Below are positions 1-12,629 of a DNA stretch of 64,000 bases, piece after piece. Below the pieces are notes generated by a model, which was not told the origin of the DNA, did no database searches, and saw only the letters and a program-made list of their open reading frames with translations. The position numbers and the translations under genes were made by a program. The first letter of the stretch is position 1; each line of letters opens with the position of its first letter. Origin of the DNA: Scalesia atractyloides (Eukaryota; Streptophyta; Magnoliopsida; Asterales; Asteraceae); assembly GCA_947069175.1 (NCBI GenBank), contig CAMTDV010000022.1:36297476-36361475 (forward strand), in the 5' to 3' direction.

Positions 1-236
1 GGGTGTTGCTTATTTCTTCCGGCTGACCCGAGTTCGAAACCCGGCAGCCTCTTTTCTTTTTTATTTACTTTATTTTTACTTTTTAATAATTATAGTTTCT
101 AAATTCTAAAATGTTTATTAATTATGTATTGTTTAAAATTAAAATTAATCAAAAATACGCAACGAAATTTTATAACTTGATATTCAATTAATAAACGAAG
201 CGGGTTTTGGAAACCCGTTTTTCGACGGATGTTACA
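1..236 (-). repeat. End of a gypsy LTR (family B), cut by the window edge
   Basis: This stretch matches the right-hand ends of the LTRs that finish at 29062, 32838 and 37726. It includes the tRNA-like module (bases 1-52, box B GTTCGAAACC), the AT-rich stretch after it, and the terminal GACGGATGTTACA. By comparison with those full copies the element's sense strand is minus. The left part lies outside the window, so I cannot tell whether this is a solo LTR or one end of a full element. The following bases ATTTC would be its target duplication. Confidence 0.8.
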
Positions 237-449
237 ATTTCACCCATTATAAACACTATAAAAGGCTAATGCTTAGTGTAATAGAAAACATCAACAATTT
301 ACTTTTAAAAAAACTGTTCATCCAAAAACATCAACAATATTTTAAATGGCAAATAAAAGTTTTTACCACTGGGCAGATACTAACGTTGTTAAAACGCAAT
401 TCTCAAGATAGTCACTTGAAGAATAGAGAACAGACAAAGAACTCAATAG
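237..449. other. AT-rich sequence, no gene seen
   Basis: Flank of the LTR end. It contains only a short open frame with no recognisable domain. It may be intron or 3' gene sequence belonging to the exon-like segment that follows. Confidence 0.3.
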
Positions 450-694
450 AAAAGCTGGTATCTACAGTATTATTATAAGCAAACTTGGAGTAGTATTGCA
501 TTGCTTGATGAAGTTGTCCATTCTACTCTATCAGAGTTCAAGGATAAGGCAGAAGAATTTATCACACAACTGTTGAAACAGGATCAGAAGATTTGTGACA
601 TGTTAGTTGATCGGCAAAATAAAAGAAAAGATGAAATTGCATGGAAGAAGGCGAGAGTCTTAGAAATCCTAGGAAGTGTTCAATGTAGCGTGTA
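450..694 (+). CDS. Possible last exon of an unidentified host gene
   Basis: An open frame runs from just after a stop at 447-449 to the TAA at 692-694, about 80 codons. Its composition is protein-like: charged and amphipathic, with a Lys/Asp/Glu-rich helical stretch (for example AEEFITQLLKQDQK and DRQNKRKDEIAWKKAR) that could form a coiled coil. No plausible ATG begins it, and several AG dinucleotides upstream (around 454-490) could be splice acceptors, so I read it as a terminal exon or a fragment of one. I do not recognise the family. It faces the exon-like ladder on the minus strand at 896-3100. A chance open frame is possible. Confidence 0.3.
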
Positions 695-895
695 ATGTTT
701 TAATATTTTTCAAAATTTAAGTTTTGTAATACTGAATTCGAACTTTGTTTTTTGGAGAGTTATTATCATGATCAGTGATCAATTGGTGCAATGACAATTT
801 TACCCTTTAATTCCTAATATAACTCAATATATTAATAAAATAAAGTCTAATAACTTTCTCCTAATAACAAAGTTAAACAAATAGTTAATAAGTAC

Positions 896-3100
896 CTTGA
901 GAGCATTGAAGTTGTGAATGTTTCTACACCATCCCATGTGCATCAGGGAAAATGATTCCAAATGTCTAAACCTCTGCATCAGTTTCTCATCCTAAAACAA
1001 AGTAAAAAAAAATGTTAATAATGAAAATGACACTAGTAAACTGACTTATGAACAAATTGTTAATCCAAATCTGAATGTGCAGGTTTCTAAAGGATCCCAT
1101 CTTTTTACTATGCAAGCCTTTTAGAACACTCTTGCAGGCATCAACAGCCCTATGTACCTGGAATAGAATCCAATTTGTCAGAACAAAGATTGTTTCCAAT
1201 AAGAAAAACTACAACTAAACCAATATGCTCAAACCTCAAAAATAAGGATAAACTATTTAAGTAACAAAGAATGTTGAAGAGTAAATACTATCAATATGGG
1301 TGTTTGGTGTTTGGTAGAGTGTTTTAATCATCTGTAGCAACCAATGCACTTTGGTTTAAGCATTTTTCTATCCATCTTAGACTCTTCAAGAGACGTTACT
1401 CCTCATCCTCATCTACAACTCAGTTTCATCACTGAGCTCATGATCAAAAAACACCACATGAATCTTGACTCTTTAAAACACTCCATGTACTTAGTTCGAT
1501 CTTCACTCTTTAGCAAATTTCTAGCATGTACACTTACATTTGATCTACAATTAATGTGCAAAACAATAAAAGCTGAATTAAGTTATGATCTTTTAAAGCA
1601 GATTCCCTAATATTAAAAGGAGTGAACCAAGAACAAATACCTAATTAAGTTATGATCTACAATTAATGGGCAAAACAATAAAAGCTGAATTAATTATTAT
1701 GTTCCTACACTTGACAATTGCCAAACAAAATAGATCATGATATAATAGGAAAACAATACATGTGCCATCCTATTTTATAAATGAACAAATAAGTTATAAA
1801 TACTTGAGGGTTGATATTTTATAATATGAATGAAAGTTCACTAAAGTAAGCACAACTAAAACTAAAAATAATACTCCAATTACGTGTGATATTACATTAT
1901 TATTCTTGTATATTGAGTCAAAACAATAATAACATTTAAGGGATGCTTGAGAGTAAAAAATAGAAATAAATAAACAACATACACTTACGTCTATAGCTTC
2001 ATCCTTCACCTCAATCTGATTCTCTTCCACCGCCATGGTAATCAGAAGATCTGTTCAACAACAATATACATACATCAACGTCAACATACTAATATCCAAG
2101 ATAACAAAACCCAAAAAAACATTTACATCAATGTTATGAGCATTACTTCTAGCGAATCTAAACTTCAAAAAAAAAAAAAACAAACCCTTGATAGCTTTTA
2201 TCTATAATTGGTTTGATGCATACGATAAACCCTAATTTGTAACTCAACTCCATGTGAATGTCTTATAACTCATCATTGCCTAATTCCACGTTACAACTTC
2301 CAATAACCACAATTAAAGTCATACACAATCAATGATAAGAGGCCACTTTTGGCCTTGAGAAAGGTAAACTTACTGGATAAACTTACCATTGCCATCATCA
2401 GGGGACCTTTTGGGACTTCCGCTTCTTCTCGCCTATGCAAATGGTTATGATACAGGTATAGGCATAATGCAAGGAGTGAACTCTGCATCGGCTTCCATAG
2501 GCATTCTAGAAGAAACAAAACCAAAAGAAGTCTAGTAAACTCCAACCTCCTTCAATTTATATAATTTATTTCCATAACTTGGCTTATAAAAAAGTATAAA
2601 GCATAATAATTTCAATGTAAGACTCACATGATATTTCAACAGGGTGAACAAATCAGCTTTAGACAGAACATTGAGAACTTTACAAGCAACCTGGAACAGC
2701 TGACGAACGAAATCATCTATATAGAATGAAAATTGTAAGCAATCTTATACCAAATTCACATGCATATGTTGCTAAGCAACTATGAAGCCCTAAACAAAAC
2801 TATATAAAGATTCCTAATAGAAGGATTCAAATAGCGCAAATAATAAACCAAATCGAAACAAATGTATAAAAAAATAGGGAATTTCTTAAGAAATATTATA
2901 CGTCCCGAAATAATGGAATTTAAACCATCAATAACCTCTCGCTGAGATCTCATTTCCAAATATCTCATAGTTGTGTAAACTCTACACATGTGATTTTTAC
3001 AAGAACACAATGAAAAACCTAAACTACTTGATTAATAGCATCAGAGGACAAAGTTTAAGACTTACGTTGATATCCTCGCCGATGGAATTGAACTCTTTTA
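896..3100 (-). CDS. Ladder of exon-like segments, unidentified host gene (probably partial)
   Basis: Reading the minus strand, several short open segments are bounded by good splice signals. They are: a segment ending at 3066 before GTAAGT; about 2970-2902 before GTATAA; 2690-2628 (CAG before it, GTGAGT after it, 21 codons); 2505-2387 (TAG, GTAAGT); 2050-1989 (CAG, GTAAGT), which contains ATG in the context ACCATGGCGG at 2036 and reads MAVEENQIEVKDEAID; 1157-1109 (CAG, GTAAAA); and 991-896 (TTTTAG, GTACTT, 32 codons with the run RFRHLESFSLMHMGW). The segments are mostly hydrophilic and amino-acid-like. I recognise no family, and the phases do not all join, so it may be a decayed or alternatively spliced gene. 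No polyadenylation end or stop codon was identified. Confidence 0.3.
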
Positions 3101-3733
3101 TAGTTTTGTTATCGAGCTAGTAACCTCCATACTTGCAATCCATATAATATATATATTTTTTTACCTAATTCAGCTACTTGCACTCCTCATCCTCACCCGT
3201 CGCTACTAGCAGTCCTCGTCCGCTTTTGCTCCTCTGCTTTTCTCTCCTCCGCGTCCGGCAAGATCGTCGGAAGTGTATGTAGAAAAAAATAAGAAACAAA
3301 AAACCTAAACTTGTCGTGATTGTAGATTATCAGATGAAGATTGCAGTTGGAGAAGCAGATGAAATTCGCTATTCTGCTTCACCATTAGGGTTTGTGACGG
3401 CAGTTTAGGAACTAGAAGGAAAGGAAAGGGTGTGTATTGAGGGTTTGGATTCATGGAGGTTTTCTTATGGGAGGTTTTGAATTTCTTTTGCAGATTAGAA
3501 TGGTGAAAAAGCCTGGTTTCAATCCTATAAACATGACTTTTGACATGTACAAACTTTAAAAAAAACAAAATCAAAGAACCACCCATTTATTAAATATTAA
3601 TATAAATATTAATTGAAGATATAAGATTAGTGATGCAATAATGACATAAGATTAGCATTGTTGGATAGCCTAGAAGGTTACAACGTTAGCATTGTGATGT
3701 CATGCTCATCTTTTTATTAGATAAGTAAGATTG
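3101..3733. other. Intergenic, no gene supported
   Basis: Holds a C/T-rich patch (3180-3260) that could be 5' UTR or promoter of the minus-strand exon ladder, then AT-rich sequence. Open frames here lack splice or domain support. Confidence 0.3.
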
Positions 3734-4813
3734 GAGTTAAATGCATGTGGTTTGCATTTTTTTGAAGAGTTGGTCCCAAGGTATACTAATTACAAAGTTG
3801 GTCGCAATGGTTTTAATTTTTAAACTCGGGTGATCTTTATCACTAGCCTATGTTAAAAATATCAGTTAAGTCTGTGTGAAATGTCTATTATACCCCCGAT
3901 GTTAAAAAAATAAATAAATAGAAGAGCCCCACTTTCTTTTTTGTTAAGATCCATCCACCACCACCATCTCCCTAAACCACCTCCAACACCATACCACCAT
4001 CGTAGATCACCAGACACCAACTACCATTTTGACTCCATGAGTTCCAATTAAATGCCACTAAATAATGAGTACCAATTAGATTCCTTAAATTTAAAAGTTC
4101 TTACTCAAGTAGGAATTGAACAGGACTTGAATCAAACAATAAACTTTGTTAACTTTTTCATCTCCTTTATCAATACCAAAATCAAATGCCTTCGTTTACC
4201 TTTAACCACATTGACACAACTTGCAATTTTTCTATTTCAATCACAAACCTATTACCTTATTTCTCTTAACCACATTGGTTATTAGGTGATGAGGCCGTTG
4301 GTTTATGGTGGAAAAACAATAGCTTCAGGCAAGGTGGCCAAAGAATAAGTAGGGGAAATGGTAACTTTGCTGGTGGCGGTCTTCGGTGGTTGTTGGCAGT
4401 AAACAATACTATTTGTGTGTGTTGTTATAAATAAAAGTGGGTATATGGATGGGGGTTTCAGGTGGTGGTTTCACAGTGGTGAATGTTGGTGTTTGGAGGT
4501 GGTGGTTGTGATGGCTCAAAGATGATGGCTGATGGTGGATTACTAGTGTTTCAGAGAGACGGGGTTGAAGAAGAAGAAGATGATGATGGGGTGGGCCATC
4601 TCCTTTTGTTTCTAACTTTTACTTTTATTTTTTAATTGTTAGGGTAATTTGGTCATTTAATATCAAATTGACTGAGACATTTAATAGAGGTTAGTGATAA
4701 GGACCACCCGAGTACAAAAATTACAACTATTAGAACCAATTTGTAATTAATAAACAATTGGGACCAAGTCTGCAATTTTCGCAAACCACAAGTACCAACC
4801 ATGCATTTAACTC
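3734..4813. mobile_element. Non-autonomous terminal-inverted-repeat DNA element
   Basis: The left end begins GAGTTAAATGCATG and the right end, reverse-complemented, begins with the same 14 bases. The similarity continues with gaps inward for about 150 bases, through GTTTGC, TTGGTCCC, the constant-region-like ACTCGGGTG and TTTATCACTA. The internal ~750 bases carry no transposase. They hold simple GGTGGT and GAAGAAGATGATGAT runs on the plus strand. Long inverted repeats with a short unrelated core fit a Mutator-like or similar non-autonomous element. No clean 9-base target duplication is visible, although TTATTAGATAAGTAA on the left resembles TTATTATTAAGTAA on the right. Confidence 0.6.
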
Positions 4814-4976
4814 TTATTATTAAGTAATAAAAGGTTATGTTTTTAAAAACGCTAGTATTACACGACAGGAATACATATTATGTAATCGGTTAACACACAG
4901 TCGTCGTCAGTACATGTTTTTAAAAAATGAACTTTGATGTTCTATATACTTTTATAACATTTTACTTTATTTTTTT

Positions 4977-5874
4977 AATTATTATTATTATTAATATAAT
5001 TAGGTTAGAAACTTATGTATTACATAAGTTATAACATTTTACTTTATTATTTTTTATTTATTATTTATTAATAGGTTATAAAACTTATGTGTTACACGTA
5101 GTTGACTCAATCTAATCTAACTTTTAATATATTATTCCAATTAATATCGCATTTCATTTTCTCATATAAGATTAACATTGTCCATAATTTAATTTAATAG
5201 ATTACTGTATCATTTAATATTAAGATTGTTTATAATTTAAGAGATTACTATATAACCTTATGATCCATAAAGATTAAGTTTAAATACAATGTCACTCTTA
5301 TAGTTTTAATCTATATCGATAGTATGTTCATCTTGTTTAATAATATCTCTATCATAAATTAATATTAACATATTAATGTTATAAATGTATCCATTATGTA
5401 GTGACTTTCCACATGTATCCATTATAAATAATAATTATTATTATTATTAATATAATTAGGTTAGAAACTTATGTATTACATAAGTTATAACATTTTACTT
5501 TATTATTTTTTATTTATTATTTATTAATAGGTTATAAACTTATGTGTTACACGTAGTTGACTCAATCTAATCTAACTTTTAATATATTATTCCAATTAAT
5601 ATCGCATTTCATTTTCTCATATAAGATTAACATTGTTCATAATTTAATTTAATAGATTACTGTATCATTTAATATTAAGATTGTTTATAATTTAAGAGAT
5701 TACTATATAACCTTATGATCCATAAAGATTAAGTTTAAATACAATGTCACTCTTATAGTTTTAATCTATATCGATAGTATGTTCATCTTGTTTAATAATA
5801 TCTCTATCATTAATTAATATTAACATATTAATGTTATAAATGTATCCATTATGTAGTGACTTTCCACATGTATA
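4977..5874. repeat. Tandem duplication, ~456-bp period, two copies
   Basis: 4977-5418 and 5433-5874 are nearly identical, offset by 456 bases. Each copy starts in an ATT microsatellite and ends with the first ~42 bases of the copia 5' LTR (TGTTATAAATG... to CCACATGTAT). The left copy therefore carries a 42-base stub of that LTR at about 5377-5418, with the same ATTAA in front of it. The duplication must have happened after the copia element inserted. Confidence 0.85.
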
Positions 5875-6103
5875 ACCCCTATCTATGAATGCATCCATTA
5901 TGTAGTGACCTTCCACATGTATAACCCCTTTCTCTTATTTACTATTGTATTAATGTGAGTGCCTATATATAATGGCATTTGTATATGGTGTTAGATGAAT
6001 GAATAAGAATTCTTCATGTTGTAGTCTCTGCATGATTTCATAGTCTAGCTCTCATGTTAATATACATATATATTAGTTGCTAATAGACCGTTGTTTCACA
6101 ACA
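5832..6103 (+). repeat. Copia 5' LTR
   Basis: 272 bases from TGTTATAAATG to TTTCACAACA, matching 21610-21881. It contains a short internal duplication of ATCCATTATGTAGTGAC, the TATATATAA promoter-like box near 5966 and AATAAGAAT near 6000. Confidence 0.9.
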
Positions 6104-6119
6104 TGTTATCAGCACGAAC
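6104..6119 (+). other. Copia primer-binding-like site
   Basis: TGTTATCAGCACGAAC directly abuts the 5' LTR. TTATCAGCACGA after the LTR is a form I know from plant copia elements. The priming tRNA is not assigned here. Confidence 0.6.
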
Positions 6120-7151
6120 ATGCTCTATGTGTTTTGCCACCCTTGGTATCCCTTTTTCCTTGCCTTTGATGTGCATTATTTTCCAACCTAACTCAATCTC
6201 GCACGGTGAGAAAGCAACCCAATAATTATGCAACCATCTCTACTAATAAAGGTATGATTCTCATTATCCATATTATATTTGATGATGATACATCAATCTT
6301 ACTTGTGACACTTATTAATATACATATATAAACTTAAACTGATCATTACTATAAATTCTAGAATCTAGTCTCATGATTGAACTCTTATCTATCTATCTAT
6401 ATAATATATATAATATATATATATATATATTAGCATGTTGGTATTCATCAGAATTTAGATGTTACATCATAAATTATGACGTTACAATTGACTAATTCAT
6501 CTTTTTCTAATACTCATTATTAATTGAATAACTATAGTTTTTGTTGACGACGACGATATTACGAATATTTATTTTATTTTTCTCTTTTACAAATGATCCT
6601 TTCTATTATTCTAAATTGGCTAGATTATCATTTAATTAGTTAATTTAATATATGTTGTTTAGGACTCTTACAATCTAGTGACGCTCATCTACTTATTCTT
6701 TGAGCCACCATAATCATATATTTATGCTTCTTTATTAACCTTGTTAAGTTGAAATAAAATTGTTGAATTATTTTGATTTGAGAAAGTTAATTTGCAATCT
6801 AGAGAATATTATATGTGCTTTTAGAATCCATGAAAAACAATTAAATTCAATATTCAATATTAAAAAGTATGGAACTCAATATTTATGGACTAAACAATGC
6901 AATTGTATTAGGTATATATGCTTGTATTGGTGGTAATATATACATGATGTGTGTACTAGATTTTCATTTTGTATAGTTTATAATTTAAATGGATATGAAT
7001 TTTGTATAATCGTTTTCATTAGTCATTGTTAATACATAGCATGCTAAAAGACTTTTACATAATTATATATAAATGAGTTATGTGAGTAAATATCAATTGA
7101 TTTAGTTTTCAATAAACTATACAACTTATAATGCAATATATTATTATTTTA

Positions 7152-7218
<67 letters not shown>

Positions 7219-8362
7219 GTTATAACATGACTATGAAAATATCGTTTGGTACTTATACTAAGGTTAATGCTATAACAAATTTTGCTTATAAGAAATTCAT
7301 ATAATAGATTAATATTGCTAGATATCATTAGTTGTTTTTAGAGAAACATTTTCTAGCGATGTCGGTACCTCTCATGCATTCATTATGCCATGTCATAATG
7401 TTTAACAATTTATTTGCATATTAACTATTACCACTGCTAGTATAAAATAGTGACTATTGTTATTGCTTCATATGTACAATGTATAGATTGCTTATATGAT
7501 GTTATCAGTTGTTTAAATATCAATATTTGAGAAGAAAAAAATGAGTATGTTATGTAATTCATCAGTATTACAATTTTCAAATACAAGTAATAAATGATCT
7601 GAGAACTTGAAAGAGATATATGTTTAAGTTTTAAAGTAAGTGTTCAAAATATATAAGATATTATGTTTGGTTATACCATAATAAGTTATTACATAAATTA
7701 TATGCGTTTGCTTATTAGTGATAAAAAGGTTTCTTATTTTATAAAGGCCCATCATAAGTTGTTTTTATATGATGACATGCTATAAGGTCATGTATTGTAT
7801 GATTTGTTGCTATCTATACCTTGTATTCTATATGCTATCACTTCTTTGCATTGATAATACCGAATAGAATGACTAAACCAAAGTTGTGGTTTATTGTCAT
7901 TCTCATGAAAAAGTAGAAATATGCTTCGATTTGACATCCAAAGTGTCATACTCCTTGTATCTCATTATCAAGTATAAAAGAAATATTATATGACTCGGAC
8001 ATATAATTACTTCTCAATTGACGTTATACGAAGAGAAGTTTATTCATAAGGGAAATCGGATAAAACAAATTTTGTTTGTCAAACCTCAAATATACTCCTG
8101 AAGTAACAATATCATTTAAAGGGTATAAACGGTTTGAAACGACTGTATATCTATATGTTCGAGAAAATAATGGAAAACCATAAAAATTGTATGGTTTTAC
8201 TCTGATGCATGAAGTGAATATATATTGATCATTGGCATCATTGAGAAAATTGTAATGATGATCATATTAATAATAAGATTGACCATTAGAAGTGCAACAA
8301 TCATCATGTTAATAAGAGATCAAACTATCAGAAATTATAAGATAGTCAAGCTAAAAATGAGA
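6120..8362 (+). pseudogene. Copia leader and gag region, decayed
   Basis: This should hold gag and the start of pol, but no open frame over 60 codons survives and no zinc knuckle or protease motif was recognised. It is AT-rich, with an ATT microsatellite at about 7150-7217 and a TA run at 6404-6430. It is assigned to the copia element by position only. Confidence 0.45.
7150..7217. repeat. (ATT)n microsatellite
   Basis: About twenty uninterrupted or nearly uninterrupted ATT/TTA units, with one TTTTT interruption. Confidence 0.9.
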
Positions 8363-9472
8363 TCAAATGTTACACCCTGGTTGTAGCGGAAGCGCAAGTG
8401 TGTGACTATTAGGTAATCATTGCATCCAATATAGTAAACATTATAAATTAACAACGATGCATGACATTCATAAGTTTCGTTCCGATATTACAGTCATCAA
8501 AAGGTGAAATCATATTGTCATTTGTTTTAGATTACCAGTTACAAACATAGTTTTTAGAACACATGTTCCAAATTAAGATATTGTTTTCATCACAAATTCA
8601 TGTTGAGGCTTTGACCTCTATATACCCAAACGAGGTTGGGATATAAAAGGGAAACCCTCCAAAAGGTAGTACATCGTTGTCTTGACAAATCCCATACCCG
8701 GATCCCATCACCAGCTCAATTCCTGCGTCCTGAAACACATGTAATTTTAAAAAGTCAACATAAAGTTGGCGAGTTCATATAGTTTAATGTTTTCGTATCA
8801 AAAAGTCATCCTTGAAAACCTGTATTGTAATCCAAGTATGTTATTAGTATCAATGAGTTAATTAAGGATCTATCAGTGTGTCGCGAGCACCCTGACATAC
8901 TTGTGCCATAAGTAAGTAACCAAACTGAGACTTCTTTGACATGTTGGGATCACAAAAGCACTCTAATGGGTATACCAACCAGGAGTGGAGCGGGTCTCAA
9001 ACTCAATAGATCTACCTCTTTTGCACTTTGGTCACTAAGTGATTAATGGTTACTACTGTTATTTCCTACTTACGCACAGTGATCTGTTATCTGCCAACTC
9101 ATAGCTAACATACTGTTTTGACATGACATGTATTTCCCCTCGATAGTTTAAAACAAGACTTAAAACAAGTGAAAGGAGGGACATGAACTCACAGTTTCTG
9201 TGTTCCGTTAAGTCGTACTATTTATCGATCGGTGTCCGCAACGTATGTAACCTACATGCATATTGGTTTCATTAGACACCCAGGTCTCAATGGACCTTGT
9301 ACTCGTTGTTCATCTTGAATTCTTGTTATGTGTTTCTTTGTTATGATTGAACAACTTAGAATGTTATCATAGTGTTGGTAGTTAGTTTGTTCGACTAATA
9401 TTGTTATATATTTCTTAAATATATATATATATATATATATATAATTATTGTTTTCAAACCATGTGTGAACTG

Positions 9473-9990
9473 GGCCTTGCCCTTCACATGTCATTGGGCC
9501 TAGCCCATGTTTTCTTGTCACCGGGCCTAACCCATGTAATTTATGTCTTTGGGCCTAGCCCATGTTTTCTTGTCACCTGGCCTAGCCCATGAAATTTTAT
9601 GACTTTGGGCCTAGCCCATGTTTTCTTGTCACTGGGCCTAGCCCATGTAATTTTATGTCTTTGGGCCTAGCCCATGTCTTTTTTTCTTTGGGCCTAGACC
9701 ATGTCTTTTTGTCTTTGGGCCTAGCCCATGTACTTTAAGTCTTTGGGCCTAGCCCATGTCTTTTTGTCTTTGGGCCTAGCCCATATACTTTATGTCTTTG
9801 GGTCTAGCCCATGTATTTTTATATCCTTGGACCTAGCCCATATACTTTATGTCTTTGGGTCTAGCCCATGTATTTTTATATCCTTGGGCCTAGCCCATGT
9901 ATTCTTATATAATTTTGGGCTTTTATTAGTTTTTGGACCACATCCATGAATACTATGGAATTTGGGCCTAATATATGATTTTCACAATTT
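9473..9990. repeat. GGGCCTAGCCCATG minisatellite
   Basis: About 17 imperfect copies, at 30-40 base spacing, of a unit built on the near-palindrome TGGGCCTAGCCCATG followed by a T-rich spacer such as TTTTTGTCTT. Related copies occur at 56390-56600 in a second LTR of the same broad family. Short open frames here are by-products of the repeat. Confidence 0.9.
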
Positions 9991-11344
9991 GGGCCTAGCC
10001 CAAATATATATGTATAAAAGCCCATTTTTTATTATAAGTATTTACTTATAATTAATTTTTTTTTCCAACTTTTTATATACTTAACTTTCCGGATTTTTCA
10101 TTTCGATAACGTATATATTTATGTTGAACGTCTAAATATATATTTAGACTCGTCGTCGGCGTCGCCCGTTATATGTTCATTTTCGTCGAGAATCGCCCAT
10201 TGTCCTGACGACCTTTCGTGCCAGTGATTCACCCGTTGGTCGTCGACGCGACGGTGTATTCTTGAATGTTCGCCTATTGTTTGCATCGCTTTGATTGTCC
10301 GATTTATTGTTTCGACACATTGTGAGAATATATTTATTATGTTACCAACACTTAGTGTATTGATTAAGTGTTTGTATTTTATATAAGACTGTGTATTTTT
10401 ATTGTGAATACCCTAAGTTTTCTAATATATACACATATAATACCCATATGTACACATACAATTTATTGGTAACAAATATGTATATAGATACTAGTATTAT
10501 TTTCCAAGTAGAAATATATATTTGTAAAAACATTTATTTTTACTTGTAAATATATATCTATAACTTTGTTTAAACACTTGGCTAATTAGGGATAACCCTT
10601 GTCATTAGAGTCTCCTTAATGACGATTTAAGTTACCAATCGCGTTTAGTCCCACTAATCATGTTTTTATCGCGATTAGATTTTTAGAAAATTTTGCCATA
10701 GTTTCCCCTAAACTATGGCGTTTCCCACGTTTCAAAAACGTATTCAAAACCTTTTTAAGCTCATAATCATCATCAACAACCATCTAATATTTATTTTTAC
10801 ATAATCAAAATATCATCATCCATGACTTTTTATGGTTTAAAATCCTAGTAAATCAAGTGGGTTCTTAATATTTATTAGCCTTTTCAAAACACTACTTTTA
10901 TCATGTTGTTAATTCAAGTTCATGCATTTAACCCCTTGATTTCTACATATTTTTAAGGTGATTACAACTTAAATACATATGTTTACTTCTTATAAAATCA
11001 TTCATATGTATAAAAATTATCTTTAAGTTGTAGTATTTTTCATGGATGATGTAGTTGATGATCTTGTTTAGATTTAAACCTTATCGTGTTTAAATCTTCA
11101 TTTTTATACTAAATCACACAAGATCATCCAACTTTTATATCATATATTTAACATAAACAACTTCAACATCCTAGCTAACAATCATATAAACATATAATCA
11201 ACACAAAATAAGCAATATTTATTGTTATTATTATATTGTGTGTTAGGGTTTTTGAAATATCTTTTTTGATTTTCAAGATGATCAACTTGTACACTAATAA
11301 TCTAATCATAAAAATAAGCTAGATTATGGAAAAGTTTAGCTTAC
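9991..11344 (-). repeat. Body of the gypsy LTR, no gene
   Basis: Unique-looking AT-rich LTR sequence with a more GC-rich CGTCG-containing patch at 10140-10260. Nothing coding was seen. The copia element inserts at its end. Confidence 0.5.
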
Positions 11345-11759
11345 TGTTAGGTCCTAGAACTGTGAGACTGAAGCATCAAATGTATGTAACGGTCTATGGT
11401 AGTTAACTGGGTTTAACTAGGTTAGTTTGTATTAGGTTTGGACCTTGAATATGTCATTTGGGCATGCCATAGGCTATGTGGGCCAGGCAAGCCCATTAGG
11501 GTTATGCCTTACCCTAGGTATATAAGCTTAGCTTATGTCATTTCTAGGGTTAAGCTTTTGGGATTTCTCTAGGGAGAACCTCCATCTTCTACCTGACGAT
11601 TTTGCTTATTAAGTAATAGAATCATGTGCAAGGTGTTAAAGTGAATTCGTATTGTTTTTCATTATTTTCAGTTTTTCTTGAAGATCACCAAGTTTGGATT
11701 CCGCCCATCCTAGGTGATTGTGTGATATCAGTGTTAGATCCGGATTAAGGGGATTTACA
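11345..11759 (+). repeat. Nested copia 5' LTR
   Basis: 415 bases, TGTTAGGTCC to GGATTTACA. It contains the TATATAAG box near 11519, which sets a plausible transcription start in the LTR. Confidence 0.9.
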
Positions 11760-11761
11760 AG

Positions 11762-11774
11762 TGGTATCAGAGCC
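11762..11774 (+). other. Primer-binding site, initiator methionine tRNA
   Basis: TGGTATCAGAGCC, two bases after the 5' LTR. It is complementary to the 3' end of plant initiator tRNA-Met, the standard primer of these elements. Confidence 0.9.
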
Positions 11775-11869
11775 TGTTTGAACCTGTTTTCCAGGCTCAG
11801 ATCTGATATTACAAGATTCTGTTTGGTTTTTTGCTGAAGAACACGAAGAACACGAAGAAGATTTCAAGC

Positions 11870-12330
11870 ATTTCGGATCAATATTCAAGGATTTCGGATT
11901 TTTTGGTTGCATTTCAGATTAATTTCGGAGTAACCTGCTGCATTTCAGATTGATTTCGGATTAATCAGTTGCATTTCGGATTAATCTGTTGCATTTCAGA
12001 TTGATTTCGGATTAATCTGTTGCATTTCGGATTGATTTCGGATTAATCTGCTGCATTTCGGATAAATCTTCAAGGATTTTGGATTTTCTTCAAGGATTTC
12101 GGATAAATCTTCAAGGATTTGGATAATCTTCATAGATTCCGGATTCGTAACTGTTCCGAATTCGGATAGACTTTCATTCCTGATTACTGTTCCGGATTTT
12201 CATTCCGGACTGAAACAGTGCATCTCGGATTCCATCTCGGATACTGTTCCAAATCACCATCTCGGATTAGTATCTCAGATCACTGATTTCGGATTCCATC
12301 TCGGATTGTTAATCCGAGTTATCGTTCCGA
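11870..12330 (+). repeat. Degenerate leader repeat (TTTCGGAT...)
   Basis: A run of short, imperfect units based on TTTCGGATTAATCTG and GCATTTCGGAT, later shifting to ATCTCGGAT and TTCCGGAT. It lies between the primer site and the gag ORF and is non-coding. It could form repeated weak RNA structure in the leader. Confidence 0.7.
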
Positions 12331-12629
12331 ATTTGGTACTGTTCCGTGTTGCACCCAAAAAGGTGGAAAGTTAACCAGCTGACGTAACCGGATTTAAACA
12401 TTTTCGGACATAGAATTTGATCAATAAACATTCTTGACAAACCGGTTGCACATTTAGACTCGTGTGATTTTTAGGGCAAAAAAAGAGGCACAAAAATTCC
12501 AAAAATCACCATCGAACATTATATATCATCGGAATCGTATCGTCAAGATGAGTCTAACGGTACATTTTGGTAAAAACAATTTTCGGACATTTTTATCGTG
12601 TTTACCGGTCCGGTTTCGATTATCCGAAG

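Noticed and set aside
1344..1610. 88-codon plus-strand frame as a gene
   Set aside because: Contains a ~50-base stretch repeated at 1650-1695, lies within the intron-like part of the minus-strand ladder, and has no domain.
9728..9949. Open frame with repeated GLAHVFLSLGLAHILY-like residues
   Set aside because: It is the translation of the GGGCCTAGCCCATG minisatellite; no start context or homology.
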